This document shows, one piece after another, positions 17,950-26,062 of a stretch of DNA of 64,000 nt. Each line of letters opens with the position of its first letter. Position 1 is the stretch's first letter. The position numbers and the translations under genes are program-made. The notes beneath the pieces were generated by a model that was not told the origin of the DNA, did no database searches, and saw only the letters and a list, made by a program, of their open reading frames with translations. The stretch is from the NCBI GenBank assembly GCA_027364735.1, contig DAHXOT010000036.1, positions 17,378 through 81,377 on the forward strand, given 5' to 3'. The stretch is from Hydrotalea sp. (lineage in GTDB: Bacteria; Bacteroidota; Bacteroidia; Chitinophagales; Chitinophagaceae).

Positions 17950-18528
17950 ATGCACTTTGATATAAACGAACTGATTACCGTATCTTTTACCCTATTTGCG
18001 GTAATAGATATTATAGGCTCTATTCCGCTACTAATTTCGTTAAAAGAAAAAATGGGCGGCATACGCAGCACTACTGCCACTTTAGTATCGGGAGGGTTAA
18101 TGGTTGTATTTTTGTATTTTGGAAAAAGCTTTTTAAATATTTTAGGATTAGATATAAAATCATTTGCAGTTGGGGGTTCTATTGTTATTTTTTTATTAGG
18201 ATTAGAAATGGTATTAGGTCACGAAATTTTTAAAAGCGATAAAGATTCTCCTTCCGGAAATGTTGTTCCAATTGCATTTCCGCTAATAGCAGGTTCAGGC
18301 ACTTTAACCACTGTAATGTCGCTCAAAGCAAATTTTGAAGAAGTGTATATTCTATCCGGCATATTCATTAACTTAATTGTAATTTATACCGTACTAAAAT
18401 CTTTAAAATGGATAGAAAAAGGTTTGGGAAAAGCAGGATTATTGGCTATCAGAAAATTTTTTGGCGTAATACTTATAGCCATTGCCGTTAAAATATTTGG
18501 AAGCAACATTGCATCATTCGGAAAATAA
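17950..18528 (+). CDS. MarC family integral membrane protein
   Basis: 192 residues from the ATG at 17950, chosen because an upstream ATG lies in the terminator stem. Six hydrophobic segments are evident, beginning ITVSFTLFAVIDIIGSIPLLISL, with the family motifs GKSFLNILGLDIKSFAVGGSIVIFLLGLEM and VPIAFPLIAGSGTLTTVMSL. MarC/UPF0056 proteins are inner-membrane proteins without a proven substrate; the old link to multiple antibiotic resistance was not upheld. The IMPDH-like gene follows after five bases. Confidence 0.9.
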   Translation: MHFDINELITVSFTLFAVIDIIGSIPLLISLKEKMGGIRSTTATLVSGGLMVVFLYFGKSFLNILGLDIKSFAVGGSIVIFLLGLEMVLGHEIFKSDKDSPSGNVVPIAFPLIAGSGTLTTVMSLKANFEEVYILSGIFINLIVIYTVLKSLKWIEKGLGKAGLLAIRKFFGVILIAIAVKIFGSNIASFGK

Positions 18529-18533
18529 AATGT

Positions 18534-19595
18534 ATGAGAAAGCAAGCATTAACATACGATGATATTCAACTGGTACCTTCATTTTCAACTGTTATATCCA
18601 GAAAAAATATTAGTTTGTTTACCAAAATTTCTACCCACTATTTTTTATGTACCCCATTAGTAGCTTCGTGCATGGATACTGTGTGCGAAAGTAAAATGGC
18701 TATTAAAATGGCCGATGCAGGAGCTGTTGGATGTATTCATCGTTTTTTAACTATACTGGATCAATGTAATGAAGTACTAAAAACTGTTCAATACATTCAA
18801 GAAAATGAATTAAAAAGAAAATGGTTAACCCTATCTGCCGATTGGAAAGAAACATATACCATTCCGGTAATGGCAGCAATAGGTGCCAATGGCGATTTTG
18901 CAGAAAGAGCTTTGGCCTTAGTGCATGCAGGGGCCAACATTATTTTAATTGATGTAGCACATGGCCACCATGTATTGGTAAAACAAGCTATTACTACATT
19001 AAAAAAAATATTACCTGCTACCACAGATATTATTGCAGGCAATATAGCCAGCGCCCAAGCGGCCAAAGATCTAGAAAGTTGGGGAGCCGATGGGTTACGT
19101 GTAGGCGTTGGAGGTGGTTCATTATGTACAACTCGTTTAAAAACAGGTTTTGGTGTACCCAATGTTACTTGTATTGAAGAAATTAGACCGGTAACAACTT
19201 TACCCATTATGGCCGATGGCGGTATTAGAACAAGTGGCGATATTGCTAAAGCTTTGGCATTGGGTTCGCAAACCGTTATGCTTGGTTCTTTAATTGCAGG
19301 AACAAAAGAATCGCCCGGACAAATAATTGAAAAAAACAATGGATTATTTAAACGTTATCGCGGAGCAGCTTCATTAGAAACAAAAATGGCACACCAACAA
19401 GAACAAAGAAATGTTGAAGGCGAATCTACCGTTATTCCTTTTAAAGGAGGTGTTAAGTTTGTATTACAAGGATTATTGGATGGACTACGCTCTGCCCTAT
19501 CCTATGGCGGTGCCAATAATTTACAAGCATTTAATCCCGATTATGTAATTGTAACCAATGCAGGATTAACCGAAGCTAAACCACATTTATTGTAG
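18534..19595 (+). CDS. IMP dehydrogenase / GMP reductase family protein lacking CBS domains
   Basis: 353 residues, the size of GMP reductase, whereas standard IMP dehydrogenase is near 490. The TIM barrel is complete: LTYDDIQLVPSFSTV, PLVASCMDTV, IIIDVAHGH-like segment (IILIDVAHGHH), the loop GGGSLCTTR with catalytic Cys198, ADGGIRTSGDIAKALALGSQTVMLGS and GLFKRYRGAAS. Only about 20 residues replace the CBS pair (about 88-108). GMP reductase makes IMP from GMP and IMP dehydrogenase makes XMP from IMP. GGGSLCTTRLKTGFG has features of both, so the direction is left open. It follows marC closely, and tRNA-Arg comes next. Confidence 0.85.
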   Translation: MRKQALTYDDIQLVPSFSTVISRKNISLFTKISTHYFLCTPLVASCMDTVCESKMAIKMADAGAVGCIHRFLTILDQCNEVLKTVQYIQENELKRKWLTLSADWKETYTIPVMAAIGANGDFAERALALVHAGANIILIDVAHGHHVLVKQAITTLKKILPATTDIIAGNIASAQAAKDLESWGADGLRVGVGGGSLCTTRLKTGFGVPNVTCIEEIRPVTTLPIMADGGIRTSGDIAKALALGSQTVMLGSLIAGTKESPGQIIEKNNGLFKRYRGAASLETKMAHQQEQRNVEGESTVIPFKGGVKFVLQGLLDGLRSALSYGGANNLQAFNPDYVIVTNAGLTEAKPHLL

Positions 19596-19713
19596 TTAAG
19601 TTGCGATGATGCATTAAAGCATAAAAGCAATATTTGTAAGTAAATTATTATTCTGTTTTTTATTGCCAATTGATACATTCGGCAGCTTATATCTTAACAC
19701 AACTTTCATAGCG

Positions 19714-19721
19714 TATATTTG
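19714..19721 (+). promoter_or_regulatory. -7 promoter element of tRNA-Arg
   Basis: TATATTTG, a perfect TAnnTTTG box, ends 7 nt before the mature tRNA 5' end, so transcription would start almost at the tRNA itself. No TTG lies 17-23 nt upstream. Confidence 0.55.
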
Positions 19722-19728
19722 CACTTTC

Positions 19729-19803
19729 GGTTTCGTAGTACAATGGATAGTATAAGGGTTTCCGAAGCCCCAGATTCAGGTTCGATTCCTGACGAGACCA
19801 CCA
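19729..19803 (+). tRNA. tRNA-Arg (anticodon CCG)
   Basis: The acceptor stem GGTTTCG pairs with CGAGACC with one G-T pair. The anticodon loop TTCCGAA holds CCG. The T arm reads TCAGGTTCGATTCCTGA. The discriminator A is followed by an encoded CCA. The remaining bases of 19596-19980 hold only this gene and two promoter boxes. Confidence 0.95.
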
Positions 19804-19964
19804 CTATATCCTTCTTTCAATTACAACCATCATTTACAAAAATTAAATATCTAACTCACCATTGCTTAAACCTTAACGTGTAAAACCTAACACAAATCAT
19901 ATACTATAAACAAATTTTGCATTTCTTTGTGTTTTCTTTAAAAGATATTTTACGTTGTTACAAT

Positions 19965-19972
19965 TAACTTTG
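19965..19972 (+). promoter_or_regulatory. Putative -7 element at the head of the metal cluster
   Basis: TAACTTTG matches TAnnTTTG and ends only 8 nt before the ATG at 19981, so the transcript would have almost no leader. No TTG is found at the standard spacing. Confidence 0.45.
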
Positions 19973-19980
19973 CAATTGAA

Positions 19981-20394
19981 ATGAAAAAATTTGTTGTAGC
20001 CATAATAGCCATTCTTTACATTGTCTCTGCTGTGGGAGCTACTGTCCACATACATTATTGTATGGGGAAATTGATTGAAAAAAATGTATGCCAAAGTCAT
20101 AGCAATAATAATAAATGCAATAAGTGCAGTAAATGCGGAATGTCTTATTCAAAAAGTATTAAAAAAAGTTGCTGCAAAGACGAACAAAAAGAAATAAAAA
20201 TAAGTAAAGACCAAAATAACTCAACTAATTTTCTTATAAGCATACAACCTTCTTTTCAAGTTATTTGTACAACTTTTAGTGAGTTTTCAATCGCAGAATT
20301 TACTAACATCAGCGAAAAAAAACCTACTGCCAATTCCCCCCCAAAATACAGTAAAACGGCAGTTTATATTAAAAACTGTACTTTTTTAATTTAG
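19981..20394 (+). CDS. HYC_CC_PP family protein (first copy)
   Basis: 137 residues. A hydrophobic N-terminus (MKKFVVAIIAILYIVSAVGA) leads to the family motif HYCMGKL (His25-Tyr26-Cys27). A Cys-rich stretch CNKCSKCGM follows, then the CC motif (SCCKDE, Cys64-Cys65), and near the end the PP of NSPPKYSK. This is the small Bacteroidota family named after these three motifs; it is often found beside copper or heavy-metal export genes, and its exact function is not known. It opens the metal cluster. A paralogue of similar size closes it at 30203-30610. Confidence 0.85.
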   Translation: MKKFVVAIIAILYIVSAVGATVHIHYCMGKLIEKNVCQSHSNNNKCNKCSKCGMSYSKSIKKSCCKDEQKEIKISKDQNNSTNFLISIQPSFQVICTTFSEFSIAEFTNISEKKPTANSPPKYSKTAVYIKNCTFLI

Positions 20395-20415
20395 ATTTTA
20401 CCAATAAATAATCAG

Positions 20416-20436
20416 CCGGACAATACGTATTGTCGG
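20416..20436 (+). terminator. Palindromic hairpin after the first HYC_CC_PP gene
   Basis: GACAATACGTATTGTC is a perfect 16-bp palindrome, and flanking CC and GG extend it past a bulged G. A TTTTGTATTT tract follows. It may be a weak terminator or attenuator, or a protein-binding site, between this gene and the HMBD genes. Confidence 0.5.
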
Positions 20437-20495
20437 ACATTTTGTATTTATACTTTCAGTATTTTTTATTAATATTGATTATTAAAAATTATATT

Positions 20496-20924
20496 ATGAA
20501 AACTTTAAAAAATTTATTTATTGCAATTATTGCAATTGCTTCTACACAACAAGTGTTTGCACAACACAAAAAAGCCGACAGCACCAACAATAGTAATGCT
20601 ATTTACCGTTGTTCAATGCATTCTAACATAGTAAATAATCGGCCCGATCATTGCCCTGTTTGTGGTGCATCATTAAACCTTTCTCCAAAAGAAAAATTAA
20701 AATGGTCGCAGTTAAAATTATATACCTGTCCTATGCATCCTGATATAAGGAGCGACAAACCAGGTAAATGCCAAATATGTAACTCAAATTTAACACCTGT
20801 TACCGAGAAAACAGAAGAAGCATTATATAGCTGCCCTATGCATCCCAACATCAAAAGCAATAAACCGGGTAAATGCTCTATTTGTGGAATGACTCTTACA
20901 AAAAAAGAAAAAGAAAAACAATAA
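20496..20924 (+). CDS. Secreted protein with three heavy-metal-binding (HMBD) motifs
   Basis: 142 residues from the ATG at 20496, which starts a clean signal peptide (IAIASTQQVFAQ). Three tandem motifs of the pattern YxCxMHPxxxxxKPGxCxxCxxxL follow: about 37-60 (degenerate, CSMHSN...RPDHCPVCG), 76-99 (CPMHPD...CQICNSN) and 111-134 (CPMHPN...CSICGM). The HMBD motif is known from CusB adaptors and P-type ATPases and is thought to bind Cu, Ag or similar ions through Cys, Met and His. A three-copy periplasmic protein suggests a metal buffer or chaperone; this is inference. An in-frame upstream start at 20430 would spoil the signal peptide. Confidence 0.8.
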   Translation: MKTLKNLFIAIIAIASTQQVFAQHKKADSTNNSNAIYRCSMHSNIVNNRPDHCPVCGASLNLSPKEKLKWSQLKLYTCPMHPDIRSDKPGKCQICNSNLTPVTEKTEEALYSCPMHPNIKSNKPGKCSICGMTLTKKEKEKQ

Positions 20925-20933
20925 CTTACTACT

Positions 20934-21296
20934 ATGAAAAAAATATTGCTATCATTAATTGCAATACTAACAACTATTATAGGCTTACATGCACAAAATG
21001 CATTGGCAAAAGATAGTACTGAAAAAAAGAATGTACAAATAAAATACACATGCAGTATGCACCCCGAAATCATATCCGACAAACCGGGTAAATGCCCAAA
21101 ATGCGGAATGGATTTAATTCCGGTTTCAGCATCTTCTCAAAATACTGTCAGCAATGACAATTCCATGTCAATGATGCCAATGATGATGATGGGAATGAAT
21201 CATTCGGGTAACAAAAAAAATCGCATGCTTATTATTTTAGGTGGGGCAGTAATGGTAGCAATAATGTTTTTTATGATTGGCGTAAGAAATAGATAA
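20934..21296 (+). CDS. Membrane-anchored HMBD protein with Met-rich linker
   Basis: 120 residues. A signal peptide (to about Ala20) is followed by one HMBD motif (38-63: YTCSMHPEIISDKPGKCPKCG), a Met-rich stretch (SMSMMPMMMMGMNHSG, 78-92) and a C-terminal transmembrane helix (about 98-117, LIILGGAVMVAIMFFMIGV) with a short positive tail. Both HMBD and the Met run are plausible Cu(I)/Ag(I) ligands facing the periplasm. It begins 9 nt after the preceding HMBD gene, so the two are cotranscribed. Confidence 0.75.
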   Translation: MKKILLSLIAILTTIIGLHAQNALAKDSTEKKNVQIKYTCSMHPEIISDKPGKCPKCGMDLIPVSASSQNTVSNDNSMSMMPMMMMGMNHSGNKKNRMLIILGGAVMVAIMFFMIGVRNR

Positions 21297-21336
21297 TTCT
21301 TCCAAACATTAAATTAATATTAAAAAAACAAAAATT

Positions 21337-21972
21337 ATGAAAACAAATCTTTCAATTTTATTAGCGGTTACACTTTTCTTTATGGCAGCATGTAGCAACA
21401 AAAGCAATAAAGAAAATAATATGAGCAATATGAGCATGAGTGAGATGAAAAATATGAATAATCCCGACACAGCTAAATCGGAAAATAAAAATATTACAAC
21501 CATTTCGGCTACTTTTACAAATATTGATCCTACAATTAAATCTTCTCTTTCAAAAATTGTTACCGATTATTTAAATATTAAAAATGCATTAACAAACGAT
21601 AAAGGCTCTGAAGCAGCATCTGCTTCAAAATCTATGTTAAAATCAATTAACCAACTCGATGAATCTCTTTTTACTGCCGATCAAAAAAAGGAGTTCGATA
21701 AAGTAGTAGGCGATTTACAAGAAAATGCAGAACATATTGGCGATAATGCCGATAAACTTGATCATCAACGTTTTCATTTTGCAAGTATGAGCGATGATAT
21801 GTATGTATTGGTAAAAGCATTTGGAGCAGGTAGACTTGTGTATCATGATCATTGCCCTATGTTCAATGAAAACAAAGGTGCTATATGGATTAGTGAAACA
21901 AAAGAAATAAAAAATCCTTACTTAGGAACAGAAATGCCTACTTGCGGTACAGTTGAAGAAATAATTAATTAA
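21337..21972 (+). CDS. DUF3347 domain lipoprotein
   Basis: 211 residues with a lipobox (FMAAC, Cys19). A Met- and Asn-rich linker (MSNMSMSEMKNMN) precedes the DUF3347 domain (about 55-210), recognisable from SSLSKIVTDYLNIKNALTNDKGSEAASASKSM, DLQENAEHIGDNADKLDHQRFHFASMSDDMYVLVKAFG, YHDHCPMFNENKGAIWISETKEIKNPYLGTEMPTCG. The domain is found fused to CusB adaptors or alone in copper/silver operons; its MxxHCPM and Cys residues are likely metal ligands. Here it is free-standing and would sit in the periplasmic space. Confidence 0.85.
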   Translation: MKTNLSILLAVTLFFMAACSNKSNKENNMSNMSMSEMKNMNNPDTAKSENKNITTISATFTNIDPTIKSSLSKIVTDYLNIKNALTNDKGSEAASASKSMLKSINQLDESLFTADQKKEFDKVVGDLQENAEHIGDNADKLDHQRFHFASMSDDMYVLVKAFGAGRLVYHDHCPMFNENKGAIWISETKEIKNPYLGTEMPTCGTVEEIIN

Positions 21973-22005
21973 TTAACTCAAATATCTGATCATTAAATTC
22001 ATTTT

Positions 22006-22269
22006 ATGAAAAAAATATTAGCAGCTTTTTTATATGTATTACTGTTTGCCGTAGTCGGCAATGCACAAGAAGCCCCCAAAAAAGACACTTTACAAAAAAC
22101 ACAAGCTATAGTGCAATACACTTGTACTATGCATCCTGAAGTTATTTCTGATAAACCGGGAAATTGCCCTAAGTGTGGAATGACACTTGTGCCAATTGAT
22201 ACAAATAAAAATAAAAAGAAATCGAAGAAAAATATGAAGATGGGCTGTATGGGAATGATGAATATGTAA
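22006..22269 (+). CDS. Small secreted HMBD protein
   Basis: 87 residues. The signal peptide ends VVGNAQ (about 21). One HMBD motif (38-63: YTCTMHPEVISDKPGNCPKCGMTL) is followed by a Lys-rich linker and a Met/Cys tail (MKMGCMGMMNM), another potential soft-metal site. It closely resembles the protein at 20934-21296 but lacks the membrane anchor. It precedes the pump gene by 66 nt. Confidence 0.78.
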   Translation: MKKILAAFLYVLLFAVVGNAQEAPKKDTLQKTQAIVQYTCTMHPEVISDKPGNCPKCGMTLVPIDTNKNKKKSKKNMKMGCMGMMNM

Positions 22270-22335
22270 GAATAAAACTATAGTTTAAAATAAACTCGCT
22301 GAGTTATTATATAATAATAAAATTCAACCTAAAGA

Positions 22336-23619
22336 ATGGTACAAGGTCTTATTAAATTTGCATTAAGAAACCGATTTCTAGTTTTACTTATAGCTGCTGT
22401 GTTTTTTGTATGGGGCTATTACTCAATACAACAGAACCCAATTGATGCAATACCCGATTTATCAGAAAATCAGGTAATCGTTTTTACTGAATGGATGGGA
22501 CGCAGCCCACAATTAATGGAAGATCAGATTACATACCCTTTAGTATCTAATCTACAAGGTATTCCTCGCATAAAAACTATTCGTGGTACTTCTATGTTTG
22601 GAATGAGTTTTGTGTATGTAATTTTTGAAGATGATGTAGATATTTATTGGGCCAGAACCAGAGTATTAGAGCGATTAAATTATGCACAACGATTATTACC
22701 ACAAGGAGTTACCCCATCTTTAGGTCCCGATGGAACAGGTGTTGGTCATATTTTTTGGTATCATTTAGATGCCCCAAAAATGGATTTGGGGGAACAAAGA
22801 GCATTACAAGATTGGTATATAAAATTTGCATTACAAACCGTTCCCGGCGTTGCCGAAGTAGCTTCTTTTGGAGGCTTCGAAAAACAATACCAAATAATAT
22901 TAGATCCTGTAAAATTGCAATTCTACAATGTTACATTAATGGATGTAATGAATAAAGTAAAAGAAAATAATAACGATGTAGGTGGAAGAAAATTTGAAAT
23001 GAGTGATATGGCCTATGTAATTCGAGGATTGGGGTATATTAAAAATCCGGAAGATGTTGAAAATATTAATCTGGGTCAGTACAATGGTATTCCGGTACGA
23101 GTAAAAGATATAGGACGAGTACAAATGGGTGGTGATTTACGATTGGGACTTTTAGATGTAAATGGAGAAGGAGAAGTTGTGGGTGGGATTGTAGTAATGC
23201 GATATGGGCAAAATGCAGACAAAGTAATAAATGCAGTTAAAGCTAAAATGAAAGAAGTTGAAAAAGGGTTGCCACCCGGCGTATCGTTTAAAGCATCTTA
23301 CGACAGAAGCACTTTAATAGAAGCTGCTATTGAAACAGTAAAAGGAAAACTGATTGAAGAAATTATTACAGTATCCATAGTTGTTTTAATTTTTCTTTTT
23401 CACTGGCGTAGTGCTTTAAGTATTATCATTCAGATTCCTTTAACCATTTCCATTAGCTTTATTTTACTTGATATGTTTAACTTATCATCTAACCTTATGT
23501 CTTTAACAGGTATTGCACTGGCAATTGGGGTTATTGTAGATAATGGAATTATTATGTCTGAAAACAGTTATCGTCAACTTTCCGAATGGCAAAATAGCAA
23601 TCACCCCGATAAAAATTAA
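22336..23619 (+). CDS. cusA: CusA/CzcA-type heavy-metal RND pump, N-terminal part (frameshifted)
   Basis: 427 residues covering TM1, the first porter domain and TM2 to about TM4: LRNRFLVLLIAAVFFVWGYYSIQQNPIDAIPDLSENQVIV, RVLERL, LGPDGTGVGHIFWY, VPGVAEVASFGGFEKQYQI and TGIALAIGVIVDNGIIMSENSYRQLSEWQ (the VDN segment belongs to the proton relay region). Translation ends in the cytoplasmic loop after TM4 at a TAA (23617-23619). Removing one A from the A5 run at 23611-23615 joins this frame exactly to the next one, giving a normal pump of about 1,080 residues. The break may be a real mutation, a sequence error or recoding. Confidence 0.88.
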   Translation: MVQGLIKFALRNRFLVLLIAAVFFVWGYYSIQQNPIDAIPDLSENQVIVFTEWMGRSPQLMEDQITYPLVSNLQGIPRIKTIRGTSMFGMSFVYVIFEDDVDIYWARTRVLERLNYAQRLLPQGVTPSLGPDGTGVGHIFWYHLDAPKMDLGEQRALQDWYIKFALQTVPGVAEVASFGGFEKQYQIILDPVKLQFYNVTLMDVMNKVKENNNDVGGRKFEMSDMAYVIRGLGYIKNPEDVENINLGQYNGIPVRVKDIGRVQMGGDLRLGLLDVNGEGEVVGGIVVMRYGQNADKVINAVKAKMKEVEKGLPPGVSFKASYDRSTLIEAAIETVKGKLIEEIITVSIVVLIFLFHWRSALSIIIQIPLTISISFILLDMFNLSSNLMSLTGIALAIGVIVDNGIIMSENSYRQLSEWQNSNHPDKN

Positions 23620-23623
23620 CAAC

Positions 23624-25582
23624 ATGAACATATTAAAAAAAATAAAAGAATCATCTTTAGGTAAGCGAATAAAGCCTTCGTATAAAAAAATACCAGAAGA
23701 TATAAGAATGTCAATTATTGAGCGTGCCTGCATGCAAGTATCAAGAGGTGTATTTTTTTCTACTATAATAATTGTTGCTTCCTTTTTACCGGTATTTCTT
23801 TTAACCGGACAAGAAGGAAAACTTTTTCATCCTTTGGCATATACCAAAACATTCATCCTTGCAATAGATGCTATTTTGGTATTAACCCTTGCACCGGTAC
23901 TCATTTCCTTTTTTATGAAAGGAAGATTTTTACCGGATAATGCCAACCCCGTAAATAGAATACTTGAAAGAATATACGAACCCATTATTAGAGCATGCAT
24001 TAAAAGAAGATGGATAACCCTTGGAGTTAACTTGGTTGCATTAATAATAAGTATTCCATTAATTATGGGACTCGGCCGCGAATTTATGCCCCCCCTCGAT
24101 GAAGGTTCACTTTTATTTATGCCCGTAATGATGCCCGATGTTTCTAATTCGGAAGCAAAACGCTTATTACAAGTACAAGATAAAATTATTACTACCGTAC
24201 CCGAAGTAGAGCATGTACTTGGAAAAGCAGGAAGGGCATATAGCGCAACAGATAATTCTCCAATTAGCATGGTAGAAACAATTATTCTACTAAAACCAAG
24301 AAAACAATGGAGAAAAGGTTTTACAAAAGATAGTATCATCAATGACTTAAATAGAAAACTACAAATACCAGGTGTTATAAATGGTTGGACTCAGCCCATC
24401 ATTAATCGAATAAACATGCTTTCTACCGGAATTCGTACTGACGTGGGAATTAAAATATTTGGTCAAGATTTAGATACCATTTATGCTTTTGCCCAGCAAG
24501 TTGAAAAAGCATTAAGAGGAACACCTGGCGTGAAAGATTTATACGTTGAACCTATAAGTGGTGGAAAATATATAGATATAAAAGTTAAAAGAGAAGAAAT
24601 TGGGCGTTATGGATTGAGTGTAGAAGATGTAAATAATGTTGTGGAAAGTTCTATAGGTGGTGTAAGGCTTAGTACAACCATTGAAGGAAGAAGAAGATTC
24701 TCGGTAAATGCCCGATTTGCTCAAGATTATCGCAATAACATTCAGGCACTGAAAAGATTACAAGTTAAAACCAGTAATTATGGTCCAATACCTTTAGAAA
24801 CAGTAGCAGATATAAAAGTAACAGAAGGTCCTCCTATGATTAATTCTGAAAATGCCATGCTAAGGGGTACTGTTTTATTTAATGTGCGAGAGCGAGATTT
24901 AGCCAGCACCGTAGAAGAAGCTCAAAAGAAGCTTAATTCCATGATTACAAAAATGCCAAAAGGGTATTTCCTCAATTGGAGTGGCAATTACGAAAATTTA
25001 ATAAGGGGCGAGAAAACATTAAAATTAATATTGCCGGTTGTATTTATTATCATATTCCTCTGTATGTATTTTGCTTTTCATTCTGCTCGAGAAGCCTTTT
25101 TTAATCTCATTTCCATTCCCTTTGCCTTAATTGGAGGTGCTTATTTTATATATTTCTGGGGAGTAAATCTTTCTGTAGCTGTATCAGTAGGTTTTATTGC
25201 ACTATTTGGCTTAGCGGTAGAAACAGGTATTGTAATGGTAATTTATTTGAATGATGCAATGCAGCAATTAGTTGCCAAAAAAGGGAATTCAAGAGAAACC
25301 ATAACCAAAGATGATTTAAAAGAATACGTAATAGCCGGTGCAGCTAAAAGATTAAGACCAAAATTAATGACGGTAAGTGTATCTCTATTTGGTTTAGTAC
25401 CCATCCTTTGGAGTACGGGTGTAGGTAGTGATGTAATGATACCCATTGTATTACCGATGATTGGCGGCGTATTAACATCATCAACACATATCCTTTTAGT
25501 AACACCAGTAATATTTTTAATGCAAAAAGAATATGAACTGAAAAAACATGGCAAAATAGATATTTTAGAAGCAAAACATTAA
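23624..25582 (+). CDS. cusA: CusA/CzcA-type heavy-metal RND pump, C-terminal part (frameshifted)
   Basis: 652 residues if translation restarts at the ATG at 23624, four bases after the upstream stop. It contains the second half of the first membrane block (VSRGVFFSTIIIVASFLPVFLLTGQEGKLFHPLAYTKT), the second porter domain and the last six helices (SVAVSVGFIALFGLAVETGIVMVIYLND, GAAKRLRPKLMTVSVSLFGLVPILW). LPPDEGSLL-type sequence (MPPLDEGSLLFMPVMMPDVS) is typical. Compared from memory with the three substrate methionines of E. coli CusA, the first (NMLSTG) and third (GPPMINSENA) are kept, while the middle one appears to be Arg (GGVRLSTTIEG). Cu/Ag remains the best substrate guess. Confidence 0.88.
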   Translation: MNILKKIKESSLGKRIKPSYKKIPEDIRMSIIERACMQVSRGVFFSTIIIVASFLPVFLLTGQEGKLFHPLAYTKTFILAIDAILVLTLAPVLISFFMKGRFLPDNANPVNRILERIYEPIIRACIKRRWITLGVNLVALIISIPLIMGLGREFMPPLDEGSLLFMPVMMPDVSNSEAKRLLQVQDKIITTVPEVEHVLGKAGRAYSATDNSPISMVETIILLKPRKQWRKGFTKDSIINDLNRKLQIPGVINGWTQPIINRINMLSTGIRTDVGIKIFGQDLDTIYAFAQQVEKALRGTPGVKDLYVEPISGGKYIDIKVKREEIGRYGLSVEDVNNVVESSIGGVRLSTTIEGRRRFSVNARFAQDYRNNIQALKRLQVKTSNYGPIPLETVADIKVTEGPPMINSENAMLRGTVLFNVRERDLASTVEEAQKKLNSMITKMPKGYFLNWSGNYENLIRGEKTLKLILPVVFIIIFLCMYFAFHSAREAFFNLISIPFALIGGAYFIYFWGVNLSVAVSVGFIALFGLAVETGIVMVIYLNDAMQQLVAKKGNSRETITKDDLKEYVIAGAAKRLRPKLMTVSVSLFGLVPILWSTGVGSDVMIPIVLPMIGGVLTSSTHILLVTPVIFLMQKEYELKKHGKIDILEAKH

Positions 25583-25593
25583 AATTTAAATAA

Positions 25594-26031
25594 ATGAAAC
25601 AACTATCAATAATTCTATTTGTGTTTATTGTAACACCTTTAGTATACCTACATGCAAGTAATAATCACTTAGCAAATAAAAAAACATATATCGATACCGC
25701 TATTTTAAAAATATCAGATACCTCTACTATAAAAATTCCTAATAGTTATGTGTGTATGGTTAATAACAAGGTAATGCATGCTGCACAAATTGCTGTTCCT
25801 GTTAATGATAAAATTTATTACGGATGTTGCCAAGGATGTGTAAAAAAATTAACAGAAGATCCCAGTTCGCGTTTTGCAACCGATCCACTATCTGGAGAGA
25901 AAGTTGATAAAGCGACAGCTTTCATCACCCTTCTGCCAGGATCAAAGCAGGATGTTTTATACTTTAAAACAGAGATTAATGCAAAAAATTATTTAGCAAA
26001 AAGTGCTCAAGAAAAAGAAAAAAATAATTAG
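25594..26031 (+). CDS. Secreted TRASH/YHS-like metal-binding protein
   Basis: 145 residues with an N-terminal signal segment (to about Ala21). The core (about 52-112) reads YVCMVNNKVM, then IYYGCCQGCVKKL, then DPLSGEKVDKATAFI. Cys54 plus the CCxxC at 78-82 resembles TRASH and YHS zinc-ribbon-like metal sensors and chaperones (CxxC-type start, YYFCCxxC). It begins 11 nt after the pump gene, so it is probably translated with it. A role in delivering or sensing metal beside the pump is inference. The family name is a resemblance, not a certain match. Confidence 0.6.
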   Translation: MKQLSIILFVFIVTPLVYLHASNNHLANKKTYIDTAILKISDTSTIKIPNSYVCMVNNKVMHAAQIAVPVNDKIYYGCCQGCVKKLTEDPSSRFATDPLSGEKVDKATAFITLLPGSKQDVLYFKTEINAKNYLAKSAQEKEKNN

Positions 26032-26062
26032 TGAAAATTTTTCAAAACAGCAATGACCAATT

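Noticed and set aside
18797..19339. A long antisense frame inside the IMPDH-like gene
   Set aside because: It is a by-product of the codon bias of the true gene on the other strand, which has all family motifs.
23605..23645. Programmed frameshift in cusA
   Set aside because: The A5 run and a later A8 run look slippery, but no stimulating pseudoknot or hairpin is evident; a simple one-base insertion explains the data as well.
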